Positions 42,630 through 52,110 of a stretch of 64,000 bases of DNA are shown here, one piece after another. A program made the position numbers and the translations under genes. The notes under the pieces are model-generated. The model made no database searches and was not told where the DNA came from. It saw only the letters and a list, made by a program, of their open reading frames with translations. Origin of the DNA: Erwinia typographi. GTDB lineage: Bacteria > Pseudomonadota > Gammaproteobacteria > Enterobacterales > Enterobacteriaceae. The stretch covers positions 62,001-126,000 of the forward strand of contig NZ_JRUQ01000055.1 of NCBI RefSeq assembly GCF_000773975.1. Reading direction: 5' to 3'. The first letter of the stretch is position 1. Every line of letters starts with the position of its first letter.

Positions 42630-44792
42630 ATGGCGTTATCTGCCGCGTTAAAAGCGCAAATTGCGGAGTGGTATAAAACCCTTCAGCAACAAATTCCCGA
42701 CTTTATTCCCCGCGCTCCGCAGCGGCAGATGATTGCCGAAGTGGCGAAAACGCTGGCGGGTGATGATGGTCGTCACCTGGCGATTGAAGCGCCGACCGGC
42801 GTTGGAAAAACGCTCTCCTATCTAATCCCCGGCATCGCGGTGAGCCGTGCTGAGCAGAAACCGCTGGTGGTCAGTACCGCTAACGTGGCGCTTCAGGACC
42901 AGATTTACAGCAAGGATCTGCCGCTGCTGAAGAAGATAATCCCCGATTTGCAGTTTGCCGCCGCTTTTGGCCGTGGGCGCTATGTCTGTCCGCGCAACCT
43001 GTCGGCGCTGGCGACGGATGAGGAAAAGCAGGGCGATCTGCTGCTGTTTCTGGATGAGCAGATGACCGCCAGCAAGGATGAGCGCGCGCTCTGCACCACG
43101 CTGGAGAAAACACTTAATCGCCATCAGTGGGACGGCCTGCGCGATCGCTGCGATGAGTCGATTGAAGATTCACTGTGGCAGCGGCTGAGCACGGACAAAG
43201 CCAACTGCCTGGGCAGCAACTGTCACTGGTTCCGCGAGTGTCCTTTTTATGTTGCCCGCCGCGAAATTGAGCACGCGGATGTGGTGGTGGCAAACCATGC
43301 GCTGGTGATGGCGGCGCTGGAGACGGAGTCGGTGCTCCCGCCGCCGAAAAACCTGCTGCTGGTGCTGGACGAGGGCCACCACCTGCCGGACGTGGCGCGC
43401 GATGCGCTGGAGATGAGCGGGGAGATAACCCCTGGCTGGACGACCCTCCAGCTCGATCTTTTCTGCCGCCTGGTCGAGCAGTGTCTCGCGCAGTTCCGCC
43501 CTAAACGGCCGCCGGGGCTGAGCAATCCTGAGCGGCTGAAGGCACACTGTGAAGAGGTGCGCGAACAGCTCCAGCAGCTGTCGCAGATTCTTGCTCAACG
43601 GCTGCCGCCTGACAATCAGGAAGGGGAATACCGTTTTGAAATGGGGCTGCTGCCGGAAGAGGTGCTGACGCTTTGCGCTCGCCTGTTCAAGCTAAGCGAC
43701 GGGCTGCGCGGGCTGGCGGAAGCCCTGTTGAACGATCTCAGCGAGAAATCCGGGCAGTTTGATGTGGTCAGACTGCACCGGACGTTGATTCAGATGAACA
43801 AGGCGCTGGGCTGGTTTGAAGCCAGCAGCAAACTGTGGCGGCTGGCAGCCATGGAAAAAGCCTCTGGCGCGCCGGTTTCCAAATGGGCCACGCGTGAGGT
43901 ACGTGACGGCACCGCTCACCTGATGTTCCACTGCGCCGGTATCCGCGTCAGCGATCAGCTGGAGAAGCTGATGTGGCGTAAAATTCCGCATGTGGTATTA
44001 ACGTCGGCCACGCTGCGCTCGCTGAGCAGCTTCCAGCGATTGCAGGAGATGACCGGGCTGACGGAGGAAGTGGGCGATCGTTTTGTCGCGCTGGACTCAC
44101 CGTTTAACCATAGAGAGCAGGGGAAGCTGGTCATCCCCCAGATGCATTTTGAACCGATACTGGCGAATGAGGTGAAGCACCTGGCGGAAATGGCGCACTT
44201 TTTCCGCGAGCAGATAAAGCAGGCAAAGCACAAAGGGGTGCTGGTGCTGTTTGCCAGCGGCCGCGCGATGCAGCAGTTTCTCTCTTATCTGCCAGAGCTG
44301 CGGCTGATGATGCTGGTTCAGGGGGATAAACCCCGCCCGGCGCTGGTTGCGTTACATCGTCAGCGCGTCCAGCGGGGGGACACCAGTGTTCTCGTCGGCC
44401 TGCAATCCTTCGCGGAAGGCTTGGATTTGAAAGGAGATTTGCTGTCGCAGGTGCATATCCATAAAATTGCTTTCCCCCCGGTGGACAGTCCGGTTATTTT
44501 GACCGAGGGAGAGTGGCTGAAAAGCCTGAAGCGCTATCCTTTTGAAGTGCAAAGTCTGCCGAGCGCCTCCTTTAACCTGATCCAGCAGGTGGGCAGGCTG
44601 ATCCGCAGCCACGACTGTTTTGGCGAGATTGTTATTTACGATCGTCGCCTGCTGAGCAAGAGCTACGGCGCGAGGTTGCTGGGCGCGCTGCCGGTCTTTC
44701 CTATTGAGCAGCCAGCCATGCCGACAGGGGAGCTACCTAAACCCAGTCCGGCCGTCGGTGGGAAGAGAACCCCCTCCCGTCGTCGTCGTTAA
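42630..44792 (+). CDS. dinG: ATP-dependent DNA helicase DinG
   Basis: SOS-induced 5'-3' superfamily 2 (XPD-like) iron-sulfur helicase that unwinds R-loops and helps replication past transcription. With ATG at 42630 it is 720 aa, beginning MALSAALKAQI as in E. coli. Walker A EAPTGVGKT, DEGH box (247-250) and the four [4Fe-4S] cysteines Cys120, Cys193, Cys198 and Cys204 are present, as is the C-terminal QVGRLIRS motif VI. Ends in a basic RRRR tail. Directly preceded by a LexA box and followed by ybiB 20 nt later. Confidence 0.95.
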   Translation: MALSAALKAQIAEWYKTLQQQIPDFIPRAPQRQMIAEVAKTLAGDDGRHLAIEAPTGVGKTLSYLIPGIAVSRAEQKPLVVSTANVALQDQIYSKDLPLLKKIIPDLQFAAAFGRGRYVCPRNLSALATDEEKQGDLLLFLDEQMTASKDERALCTTLEKTLNRHQWDGLRDRCDESIEDSLWQRLSTDKANCLGSNCHWFRECPFYVARREIEHADVVVANHALVMAALETESVLPPPKNLLLVLDEGHHLPDVARDALEMSGEITPGWTTLQLDLFCRLVEQCLAQFRPKRPPGLSNPERLKAHCEEVREQLQQLSQILAQRLPPDNQEGEYRFEMGLLPEEVLTLCARLFKLSDGLRGLAEALLNDLSEKSGQFDVVRLHRTLIQMNKALGWFEASSKLWRLAAMEKASGAPVSKWATREVRDGTAHLMFHCAGIRVSDQLEKLMWRKIPHVVLTSATLRSLSSFQRLQEMTGLTEEVGDRFVALDSPFNHREQGKLVIPQMHFEPILANEVKHLAEMAHFFREQIKQAKHKGVLVLFASGRAMQQFLSYLPELRLMMLVQGDKPRPALVALHRQRVQRGDTSVLVGLQSFAEGLDLKGDLLSQVHIHKIAFPPVDSPVILTEGEWLKSLKRYPFEVQSLPSASFNLIQQVGRLIRSHDCFGEIVIYDRRLLSKSYGARLLGALPVFPIEQPAMPTGELPKPSPAVGGKRTPSRRRR

Positions 44793-44812
44793 CTACCGAA
44801 CAGAGCAGAAGC

Positions 44813-45784
44813 ATGGAATATAATAAGATCATCAAAGAAGTGGGCCGTGGCAAAAATCATGCCCGCGATCTGGATTTTGACACCGCCCGCGAGTTGTACC
44901 GCCGTATGCTGGCCGGGGAAGTGCCGGATCTTGAGCTGGGCGGTATTCTGATCGCGCTGCGTATCAAGGGGGAAGGCGAGGAAGAGATGCCCGGCTTTTA
45001 CCAGGCGATGCAGGAGCGGGTAATACAACTGACGCCGCCCGCAAATTTGCCGATGCCGGTGGTGATCCCTAGCTATAACGGCGCACGCAGGCAGGGAAAC
45101 CTGACGCCGCTGCTGGCCCTGCTGCTCAGCAGACTGGGTTTTCCCGTGCTGGTGCACGGCGTCAGCCATGACCCGACCAGGGTGACCAGCGAGGCGATAT
45201 TTCAGGCGCTGGGCGTGCAGGCGGTGCAGAGTGCCGAACAGGCCCAGCAAAAACTTGAGCAGGGCGAACCGGTGTTTATGACCGTCGCCACGCTTTGCGC
45301 GCCGTTGGACAGGCAGCTTGCCCTGCGTTGGAAGATGGGCGTGCGCAACAGCGCGCACACGCTGGCGAAGCTGGCGACGCCGTTTGCCGAACAGGCCGCG
45401 CTGAGGCTCTCCAGCGTTTCCCACCCGGAATATATTCCTCGCGTCGGCAAGTTTTTTCAGGCCGTTGGCGGGCGCGCGCTATTGCTGAATGGCACCGAGG
45501 GTGAAGTGTATGCCAATCCTCTGCGCTGCCCGGCCATCAGCCTGATAGCCGCAGGCGAGCCAGAAGTGCTGCTGCCACGGCAGGAAGAAACCCCAATGGA
45601 TCGCGATGCCTTGCCGGCAGCGAAGGATGCGGAAACTACTGCCGCCTGGACCCGCCGTTGCCTGCAAGGAGAGATCGCGGTGCCGGAATCGCTGCGCCAG
45701 CAGATTGCCTGTTGCTATGTGGCAACCGGGCGAGCAGCGGACATCGCTAATGCGCTGGCGCAGATTGAAAGCGCCGGATTCTGA
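44813..45784 (+). CDS. ybiB: YbiB, TrpD2-type nucleic-acid-binding protein
   Basis: A 323-residue protein of the anthranilate phosphoribosyltransferase-like TrpD2 family, which lacks Trp biosynthetic activity; E. coli YbiB binds DNA/RNA and is co-transcribed with dinG under LexA. Features seen: GRGKNHARDLDFDTARELYRRML (basic patch), IKGEGEEEMPGF, and SYNGARRQGNLTPLLALLL. Complete and same length class as E. coli YbiB (320 aa). Weak SD (AGCAGAAGC). Confidence 0.9.
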   Translation: MEYNKIIKEVGRGKNHARDLDFDTARELYRRMLAGEVPDLELGGILIALRIKGEGEEEMPGFYQAMQERVIQLTPPANLPMPVVIPSYNGARRQGNLTPLLALLLSRLGFPVLVHGVSHDPTRVTSEAIFQALGVQAVQSAEQAQQKLEQGEPVFMTVATLCAPLDRQLALRWKMGVRNSAHTLAKLATPFAEQAALRLSSVSHPEYIPRVGKFFQAVGGRALLLNGTEGEVYANPLRCPAISLIAAGEPEVLLPRQEETPMDRDALPAAKDAETTAAWTRRCLQGEIAVPESLRQQIACCYVATGRAADIANALAQIESAGF

Positions 45785-45805
45785 GAGCGCGGCAGGGGGG
45801 ACTGA

Positions 45806-45832
45806 CTGGCCGCCGGATTTACGGTCGGCCAG
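45806..45832. terminator. Hairpin between convergent ybiB and M20 gene
   Basis: CTGGCCG / CGGCCAG outer stem (45806-45812, 45826-45832) with an inner CCG/CGG pairing. It lies between two convergent stop codons. No clear T tract follows. Confidence 0.45.
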
Positions 45833-45839
45833 AATCAGG

Positions 45840-47018
45840 CTAAAGGGCAGGGCCTGATGAGGCTGGCAGCGGTAATAAACGTTCGGCAAGCGTGGTCCAT
45901 AGCGCAATCCCATCGCCGATAAGACCATCGTTAAAGTCATAGTGCGCATTGTGCAGCGGCCGCGACGGCGTAGCCCCGTCGGCGCCGATCCAGAAGTAAG
46001 CCCCAGGGCAAGCTTCCAGCATACAGGCAAAATCCTCTGAAGCCATTGAAGGGCTCACCTCCCAGTGCACCTGCTGCTCAGGCAGTAACGTCAGCGCGCA
46101 GTCGCGCACCTTCTGCGCCTGTTCAGCATTATTTTTGGTCACAGGGTAATCGGTCAGATAGTCGATGCTACCTTCAATGCCCAGCGGGCCGGTAAAGGTG
46201 GTGACAAACTCATCAATCATCTTCCGCACTTTGCTTCTGACTTCTCCCTGCAGGCAGCGTAGCGTTCCGCGCAGCACCACATTTTCCGGGATGACGTTAA
46301 TTGCTTCACCGCCGTTGATTTGCGTGATGCTCACCACCGCAGAGGCCAAAGGCGACAGACGTCGTGCCGGGATAGTTTGCAGAGCGAGGATCAGCTGCGC
46401 GGCAGCGACGATGGGATCGGCACCGTTTTCCGGCATTGCGGCGTGGCAGCTTCTGCCGCGCAGCGTAATTTCAAAGGCGTCCAGCGAGGCCATCATCGCG
46501 CCGCTATTGACGGCAATATGCCCAATGGGAAGGCCGGGCCAGTTATGCAGCGCGTAGATGGCATCCATGGGAAACAGCTCAAAGAGGCCGTCCGCCACCA
46601 TCTTGCGCGCGCCGCCCAGATTCTCTTCGGCAGGCTGAAAAACAAAATGCACGGTGCCGCTGAAGCGGCGGGTCTGGCTCAAATATTTCGCGGCGGCAAG
46701 CAGCATCGCGGTATGGCCGTCATGGCCGCAGGCGTGCATCACACCCGGCCGCGTTGAGCGCCAGGCCGCATCGCCGAGTTCGGTAATGGGCAAAGCATCC
46801 ATGTCGGCCCGAAAGCCGATAGTCGGGCCAGGCCCGTTTTCCAGCGTGCCCACTACGCCAGTTCCGGCCAGGCCGGTATGGACCTGCAGTCCAAACGTCC
46901 GCAGTTGTTCAGCAACCCTGCGTGAAGTGTGATGTTCCTGATAGCCCAGCTCCGGCAGGGCGTGCAGCTCTCTGCGCCAGACGGTGGCTTCTTCAATCAG
47001 CGAAACGGGGATTGCCAT
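45840..47018 (-). CDS. M20-family amidohydrolase (hippurate hydrolase-like)
   Basis: A 392-residue dinuclear-metal peptidase/aminoacylase of the M20D type. Metal-binding motifs: GFRADMDALP, MHACGHDGHTAMLL, FQPAEENLGGA, and the distal HNAHYDFND. The lid/dimerisation domain is about residues 185-300. It would hydrolyse N-acyl amino acids (hippurate, indole-acetyl-amino acid or similar). GGAGAGGAC precedes the ATG. It lies 137 bp downstream of hutU on the same strand, but behind a strong terminator, so it is probably not part of the hutHU operon. Confidence 0.88.
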   Translation of the reverse strand: MAIPVSLIEEATVWRRELHALPELGYQEHHTSRRVAEQLRTFGLQVHTGLAGTGVVGTLENGPGPTIGFRADMDALPITELGDAAWRSTRPGVMHACGHDGHTAMLLAAAKYLSQTRRFSGTVHFVFQPAEENLGGARKMVADGLFELFPMDAIYALHNWPGLPIGHIAVNSGAMMASLDAFEITLRGRSCHAAMPENGADPIVAAAQLILALQTIPARRLSPLASAVVSITQINGGEAINVIPENVVLRGTLRCLQGEVRSKVRKMIDEFVTTFTGPLGIEGSIDYLTDYPVTKNNAEQAQKVRDCALTLLPEQQVHWEVSPSMASEDFACMLEACPGAYFWIGADGATPSRPLHNAHYDFNDGLIGDGIALWTTLAERLLPLPASSGPAL

Positions 47019-47112
47019 AGCGTCCTCTCCTCTGCAGGCAGTAATTCCTGATATCTGGCTGAATTAAGGTAGCATAAAAAGAAGGGGAGCAGCGCTGCGC
47101 TGGTGCGGTCGG

Positions 47113-47150
47113 TGAAAAAATCAATCTGGCCGGGCGGGGCGCCCGGCCAG
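47113..47150 (-). terminator. Intrinsic terminator after hutU
   Basis: An 11-bp GC-rich stem (CTGGCCGGGCG / CGCCCGGCCAG, 47126-47150) with a 3-nt loop; on the minus strand it is followed by ATTGATTTTTT. It lies directly after the hutU stop and separates the hut operon from the M20 gene. Confidence 0.88.
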
Positions 47151-47155
47151 AGGCC

Positions 47156-48844
47156 TTACTTCAGCATAGGCAGGTTCAGCTCATGCTTCACCGCACACTC
47201 CTGGGCCAGCTCATAGCCCGCATCTGCGTGACGCATCACGCCGGTTGCCGGGTCATTCCACAGCACGCGGCCAAGGCGCTTATCGGCTTCGGCCGTGCCG
47301 TCACAAACGATCACCACACCAGCATGTTGTGAGAAGCCCATTCCGACGCCGCCACCGTGGTGCAAACTCACCCAGGTCGCACCGCCTGCGGTATTGAGCA
47401 GGGCGTTCAGCAGCGGCCAGTCGGAAACGGCGTCGGAGCCATCCTTCATCGCTTCCGTTTCACGGTTAGGCGAGGCTACCGATCCACAGTCGAGATGGTC
47501 ACGACCAATCACCACCGGCGCTTTCAGCTCGCCGTTGCGCACCATTTCGTTAAAGGCCAGACCGGCAATATGGCGCTCGCCAAGGCCAAGCCAGCAGATG
47601 CGCGCGGGCAGCCCCTGGAAGGCGATGCGCTCCTGCGCCATATCCAGCCAGCGGTGCAGGTTTTTATGGTCAGGGAACAGTTCTTTCAGCTTGGCATCGG
47701 TTTTGTAGATGTCTTCGGGATCGCCCGACAGCGCCACCCAGCGGAACGGCCCTTTGCCTTCGCAGAACAGTGGACGGATGTAGGCCGGAACAAAACCAGG
47801 GAAATCAAAGGCATCTTTCACGCCTTCATCCAGCGCAACCTGACGGATGTTATTACCATAGTCAACGGTCGGCACGCCCATATGGCAGAAGTCGAGCATC
47901 GCCTGGACGTGAACGGCCATTGAGGCGCGCGCGGCTTTCTCAACGGTTTTCGGCTCACTCTTGCGGGCTGTTTCCCACTGCTCCACGCTCCAGCCGATTG
48001 GCAGATAGCCGTTGATCGGGTCATGGGCGGAGGTCTGGTCGGTGACGATATCAGGCTTCATGCCGCCCGCTTTAGCACGCCTGACCAGCTCCGGCAGAAT
48101 TTCAGCCGCATTGCCCAGCAGGCCGACGGAAATCGCGCGTTTTTCTTTGTTGGCTTTATCGATGGTAGCCAGCGCTTCATCAAGGCTGGTGGCCTTATAG
48201 TCCACGTAGCGGGTGCGCAGGCGGAAATCGATGCGTGACTCCTGGCACTCAATCGCCAGCACTGAAGCGCCAGCCAGCACGCCAGCCAGCGTCTGCGCGC
48301 CGCCCATGCCGCCCAGGCCAGCGGTGAGGATCCATTTGCCGCTCAGGTCGCTGTTGTAGTGCTGACGGCCCGCTTCGGCGAAGGTTTCAAAGGTGCCCTG
48401 CACAATGCCCTGCGCGCCAATGTAGATCCACGATCCTGCGGTCATCTGCCCGTACATCATCAGGCCCGCTTTATCCAGCTCGTGGAAGTGATCCCAGGTC
48501 GCCCAGTGGGGAACCAGATTGGAGTTAGCAATCAGCACGCGCGGGGCGTCAGCGTGGGTGCGGAAGACGCCAACGGGTTTACCAGACTGCACCAGCAGCG
48601 TCTCTTCCGGCTGTAGCGCCTGTAGCGAGCGCAGGATCTGCTCGAAGCACTCCCAGTTACGGGCCGCCTTACCGATGCCGCCGTACACCACCAAATCTTC
48701 AGGGCGTTCGGCCACGTCCGGGTCCAGGTTGTTCTGAATCATGCGCCAGGCGGCTTCAATCAGCCAGTTAGCGCAGTGAAGCTCGCTACCATGAGGGGCA
48801 CGCACTTCACGGGCCACGGCTTTGCTTACGTTGTCACTCATCAT
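47156..48844 (-). CDS. hutU: Urocanate hydratase
   Basis: Cytosolic NAD+-dependent enzyme converting urocanate to imidazolone propionate, the second step of histidine utilisation. It is 562 aa, with the NAD-binding [13 protein letters not shown] segment and the catalytic Cys region [22 protein letters not shown]. Two adjacent ATGs (48844, 48841) follow AAGGA. It lies 24 nt downstream of hutH in the same operon and ends at a strong terminator. Confidence 0.97.
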   Translation of the reverse strand: MMSDNVSKAVAREVRAPHGSELHCANWLIEAAWRMIQNNLDPDVAERPEDLVVYGGIGKAARNWECFEQILRSLQALQPEETLLVQSGKPVGVFRTHADAPRVLIANSNLVPHWATWDHFHELDKAGLMMYGQMTAGSWIYIGAQGIVQGTFETFAEAGRQHYNSDLSGKWILTAGLGGMGGAQTLAGVLAGASVLAIECQESRIDFRLRTRYVDYKATSLDEALATIDKANKEKRAISVGLLGNAAEILPELVRRAKAGGMKPDIVTDQTSAHDPINGYLPIGWSVEQWETARKSEPKTVEKAARASMAVHVQAMLDFCHMGVPTVDYGNNIRQVALDEGVKDAFDFPGFVPAYIRPLFCEGKGPFRWVALSGDPEDIYKTDAKLKELFPDHKNLHRWLDMAQERIAFQGLPARICWLGLGERHIAGLAFNEMVRNGELKAPVVIGRDHLDCGSVASPNRETEAMKDGSDAVSDWPLLNALLNTAGGATWVSLHHGGGVGMGFSQHAGVVIVCDGTAEADKRLGRVLWNDPATGVMRHADAGYELAQECAVKHELNLPMLK

Positions 48845-48868
48845 CCGATCCTTAATTTGGGGGGTTGC

Positions 48869-50413
48869 TTAACGTGCTGCACTGGGTAACAGGGCGGCGA
48901 CCGGCGCGGGCCAGGCATCGCCGCTTGCCCATAAACGCATTTGCTCAATATCGGGTGCCATCAGGCGATCTTTGTCGAGAAAAGCGACGCGCTCACGCAG
49001 CGAGGCCAGCACCTGTTCAATCAGCGTGGAGCTTTGCAGCGGGCGGTGGAAATCAATGCCCTGCGCGGCGGCCATCGCCTCAATACCGACCACCGCCGCA
49101 GTGTTGAAACACATAGCGCCGAGGCGGCGTGCGGCCCAGGTCGCCATTGAAACGTGGTCTTCCTGATTGGCTGAGGTCGGCAGGCTGTCGACGCTGCCCG
49201 GGTGAGCAAGAGATTTGTTCTCCGAGGCCAGCGCCGCCGCGGTGACCTGGGCAATCATAAAGCCGGAGTTCACGCCGCCATCGTTGACGAGGAAAGGCGG
49301 CAGGCCGGAAAGGCCGGTATCGAGCAGCAGCGCCATCCGGCGCTCGGAAATCGCGCCGATTTCGGCGATCGCCAACGCGAGGATATCGGCAGCGAAGGCA
49401 ACGGGCTCCGCATGGAAGTTGCCGCCGGAAATCACGTCGCCGCTTTCGCTGAACACCAGCGGATTATCCGAGGCGGCGTTGGCCTCAATTTGCAGCACTT
49501 TAGCCGCATGAGTCAGGTTATCCAGACAGGCCCCCATCACCTGAGGCACGCAGCGGATTGAGTAGGGGTCCTGCACGCGGCCGCAGTTGGCGTGGGAGTG
49601 CAAAATATCGCTGCCTTCAAGCAGTGAAGAGACGGCGGCGGCTACGGCAATCTGGCCGTGCTGGCCGCGCGCTTGATGGATTCGGCTGTCGTACGGCTTA
49701 ATGGAGCCTTTGATCGCTTCGAGCGACAGGGCGCCGGCAACCAGTCCTGCGGCGAAAACCTTTTCGCCCTCAAACAGGCCGCGTAAGGCCAGCGCGGTAG
49801 AGACCTGGGTGCCGTTCAGCAGGGCTAATCCCTCTTTCGGCCCCAGAACGAAAGGTTCGAGCCCGGCCAGCGCCAGCCCTTCGGTCGCCGGGATCAACCT
49901 GCCGTTGACCCTGACCTCGCCTTCGCCCAGCAGCATCAGCGAGAGGTGCGCCAGCGGAGCGAGATCGCCGGAGGCGCCAACCGAGCCTTTCTCCGGAATG
50001 CAGGGCATCACGCCCGCGTTGAACAGCGCCAGCAGGCCGTCAATCAGCTCCATGCGCACGCCGGAGTGACCGCGGGCCAGGCTAATAATTTTGGTAGCCA
50101 TAACAACCCGCACCACATCATCCGGCAGCAGTTCGCCAAGTCCCACGCTGTGAGACAGCACCAGGTTGCGCTGCAACTCTGCCAGACGCTGGGCAGGGAT
50201 GGAGGTTTGGGCCAGCTTGCCAAAACCGGTGTTGATGCCGTAGGTCACTTTGCCAGCGCTAACGATGGCCTCTACGGTTTCACGAGCCTGCAAAACGCGG
50301 TGTCGGGCGCTTTCGTCCAGCGCGAGCTGAACCTCTCCGTGATAGATGCGTTTTAGCATCGCCAGCTCAACCTTTCCGGGGAGCAGCTGGCAGAGATGCG
50401 GGGTAGCTGACAT
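48869..50413 (-). CDS. hutH: Histidine ammonia-lyase (canonical)
   Basis: MIO-dependent lyase that deaminates L-histidine to urocanate. With ATG at 50413 it is 514 aa; AGGAG lies 6 nt upstream, so the longer frame from TTG 50434 is rejected. The MIO-forming Ala147-Ser148-Gly149 is present ([14 protein letters not shown]), as are Tyr58 (TYGINTG), His88 (LSHSVG), Asn200 (LLNGT), Tyr284/Arg287 (DPYSIR) and [10 protein letters not shown] HutC-type operator overlaps the ribosome-binding region and another sits in the promoter. First gene of hutHU. Confidence 0.97.
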   Translation of the reverse strand: MSATPHLCQLLPGKVELAMLKRIYHGEVQLALDESARHRVLQARETVEAIVSAGKVTYGINTGFGKLAQTSIPAQRLAELQRNLVLSHSVGLGELLPDDVVRVVMATKIISLARGHSGVRMELIDGLLALFNAGVMPCIPEKGSVGASGDLAPLAHLSLMLLGEGEVRVNGRLIPATEGLALAGLEPFVLGPKEGLALLNGTQVSTALALRGLFEGEKVFAAGLVAGALSLEAIKGSIKPYDSRIHQARGQHGQIAVAAAVSSLLEGSDILHSHANCGRVQDPYSIRCVPQVMGACLDNLTHAAKVLQIEANAASDNPLVFSESGDVISGGNFHAEPVAFAADILALAIAEIGAISERRMALLLDTGLSGLPPFLVNDGGVNSGFMIAQVTAAALASENKSLAHPGSVDSLPTSANQEDHVSMATWAARRLGAMCFNTAAVVGIEAMAAAQGIDFHRPLQSSTLIEQVLASLRERVAFLDKDRLMAPDIEQMRLWASGDAWPAPVAALLPSAAR

Positions 50414-50422
50414 GGTATACTC

Positions 50423-50434
50423 CTGTATAGACAA
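50423..50434 (-). promoter_or_regulatory. HutC-type operator at hutH ribosome-binding region
   Basis: CTGTATAGACAA (TTGTCTATACAG on the minus strand) differs from the site at 50529-50540 by one base. It ends 10 nt before the hutH start codon, overlapping the Shine-Dalgarno. Confidence 0.55.
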
Positions 50435-50519
50435 GTTGGTGTGCTGTGAACCCTTTCAGGGTAGCCGATGCCATCGGGCAACGGAGGTAAACAGATCACT
50501 TTCTGCAGTGAAGCAGATG

Positions 50520-50547
50520 TGTATAGTCTTGTCTATACAATTAGCAA
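50520..50547 (-). promoter_or_regulatory. hutHU promoter with HutC operator in the spacer
   Basis: On the minus strand: -35 TTGCTA (50547-50542), 16-nt spacer, -10 TATACA (50525-50520). The spacer contains TTGTATAGACAA (plus strand TTGTCTATACAA, 50529-50540), a HutC-type site, so repressor binding would block RNA polymerase. Confidence 0.65.
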
Positions 50548-50732
50548 TGCTTGTGCCAGATCGATCACAAAACTTTTCAACGCCAGTCAATATCGGGCAA
50601 CAACCTGATAGCAGACACCTTTGGGGCTATGCCATGTCAGGGCATGTAGGCTATCACCCCCGCAGAGATAGACTGAGGCGTGCGCCATTCTGAAGCAGAT
50701 TGCTCACTAACGGTGCAGGGAATGCCCCGCAG

Positions 50733-50744
50733 ATGTATATACAT
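50733..50744 (+). promoter_or_regulatory. HutC-type operator upstream of hutC
   Basis: ATGTATATACAT, a perfect 12-bp palindrome, 55 nt upstream of the hutC start and 10 bp before a TTGACA -35 candidate. Points to autoregulation. Confidence 0.7.
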
Positions 50745-50798
50745 TCAGGGGGGTTGACAGTAAACTGGCGAAAGTATCTTAACCAGGAAGCTTTTTTT

Positions 50799-51554
50799 AT
50801 GGTCGACCAGACTGCCATTTCGCAACTCTCCGCTGCCATGAGCGATCAGCCTGCGCCCATCTATCAGCGGGTAAAGCAGGCGATTATCAGCCAGATTTCA
50901 GAAGGCGTGTGGAAACCTAATCAGCGAGTTCCGTCGGAGAGCGAGTTGGTGAATGAGCTGGGCGTCAGCCGGATGACCATTAACCGCGCCCTGCGCGAGC
51001 TGACCAGCGAAGGCTACCTGATCCGTATGCAGGGCGTAGGCACCTTTGTGGCCGAATCCAAAGGCTATACGGCGATGCTGGAAGTACACAACATTGCGGA
51101 AGAGATTGCCCAGCGCGGGCATCGTCACGCCTGTAAGGTGCTGGAGATGCGGGAAATCAAGGCCGACCCGGAGCAGGCTTCGGTACTGGGGCTGACTACC
51201 GGGCACGCGGTATTTCATTCGGTCATTGTGCATTTTGAGAACGATCTGGCGGTACAGCTTGAGGACCGCCTGGTCAATCCGCTGGTGGCGCCGGATTATT
51301 TGCAGCAGGATTTCCAGAGGCAAACCCCGTACACCTATCTGATGCGCGTAGCGCCGCTGACCGCTGGCGAGCATATCGTTGAATCCGTCCTGCCAAATCG
51401 TCAGCAGTGCGGCTCGCTGGCGATTGAGGCCAATGAGCCTTGTCTGTTAATCCGCCGCCAGACCTGGAGCGATGCGAAGATTGTGACCTACGCGAAACTG
51501 CTCTATCCTGGCTCACGCTACAAGCTGCTGGGGCGGTTTAAAGGGCACGGCTAG
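50799..51554 (+). CDS. hutC: Histidine utilization repressor HutC (GntR family)
   Basis: Repressor of the hut genes, released by urocanate. It is 251 aa: wHTH at about residues 25-90 (PSESELVNELGVSRMTINRALRELTSEGYLIRMQGVGTFV) and a UTRA effector domain (about 105-245, with HFENDLAVQLEDRLVNPLVAPDYL and TYLMRVAPLTAGEHIVE). ATG 50799 follows AGGAAG; the ATG at 50838 would also give a normal 238-residue HutC. It is divergent from hutH and convergent with hutD. Confidence 0.95.
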   Translation: MVDQTAISQLSAAMSDQPAPIYQRVKQAIISQISEGVWKPNQRVPSESELVNELGVSRMTINRALRELTSEGYLIRMQGVGTFVAESKGYTAMLEVHNIAEEIAQRGHRHACKVLEMREIKADPEQASVLGLTTGHAVFHSVIVHFENDLAVQLEDRLVNPLVAPDYLQQDFQRQTPYTYLMRVAPLTAGEHIVESVLPNRQQCGSLAIEANEPCLLIRRQTWSDAKIVTYAKLLYPGSRYKLLGRFKGHG

Positions 51555-51561
51555 CGCGGTT

Positions 51562-52110
51562 TTATCGCTCAACAATTTCCGCCAGCAGCAGCAGGGCATC
51601 TGACGAGGCTGGCGCCAGCGGCTGAGCGCTCTTTTCCCACCAGACGCCCTGACCCTGCCGCAGCCTCAGCTCGCCGGTAATCCACTCGCCGGCCAGCACG
51701 TAGACTACGCCAGCCTCTTCAGTGCGCGGAGAGAAACCATCGCTGATGACGCGCACCTCAGCGCGATGGGTTTCGCGCCGGGTCATCACGTTAAAATCCT
51801 TGCTTACTCCTCCGGTCAGACGACAGTCGATCTGCTCCTCCCCGCTAAAGGCAAACGGCTGATTGCGAATCAGCCTGTGGGCAGACTTACTCTTGGCCGC
51901 CAGCTCCACGCCTTCCCCTTCAAGGAGCGTAATCACCCGATCGACGCCGGGAAAGAGTGAAAAAGCGCCGTCGGCGGCAAGGGTAGCGATACTGATACGC
52001 CAGCTGAAGGGGTCGGCGGCGGAAGGGAAGCTGATAATTTCCCGCGTTTCTCCGCCGCCGTTGCGCCATCTGCTGACGGCCAGGCTGCTGCTGTCATAGA
52101 AATGGATCAT
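51562..52110 (-). CDS. hutD: HutD-family protein
   Basis: A 182-residue double-cupin (HutD/Ves) protein: RWRNGGGETREI near the N-terminus, SWRISIATLAADGAFSLFPGVDR and FSGEEQIDCRLTGG. HutD is found in many proteobacterial hut operons and is thought to tune the system (possibly binding formimidoylglutamate or limiting flux), but no catalytic activity is established. Its start overlaps the hutF stop by ATGA, so the two are coupled. Confidence 0.9.
   Translation of the reverse strand: MIHFYDSSSLAVSRWRNGGGETREIISFPSAADPFSWRISIATLAADGAFSLFPGVDRVITLLEGEGVELAAKSKSAHRLIRNQPFAFSGEEQIDCRLTGGVSKDFNVMTRRETHRAEVRVISDGFSPRTEEAGVVYVLAGEWITGELRLRQGQGVWWEKSAQPLAPASSDALLLLAEIVER

Larger units (their letters stand above)
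50414..50798. other. hutH-hutC divergent control region
   Basis: 385 bp without a gene. It holds at least three TGTATATACA-like HutC sites (listed separately), a hutHU promoter on the minus strand and a possible hutC promoter (TTGACA at 50754-50759, TATCTT at 50775-50780, spacer 15, which is short). Nothing else is evident in 50550-50730. Confidence 0.6.

Noticed and set aside
45840-47018. Placing the M20 amidohydrolase in the hutHU operon
   Set aside because: A strong intrinsic terminator lies between hutU and this gene.
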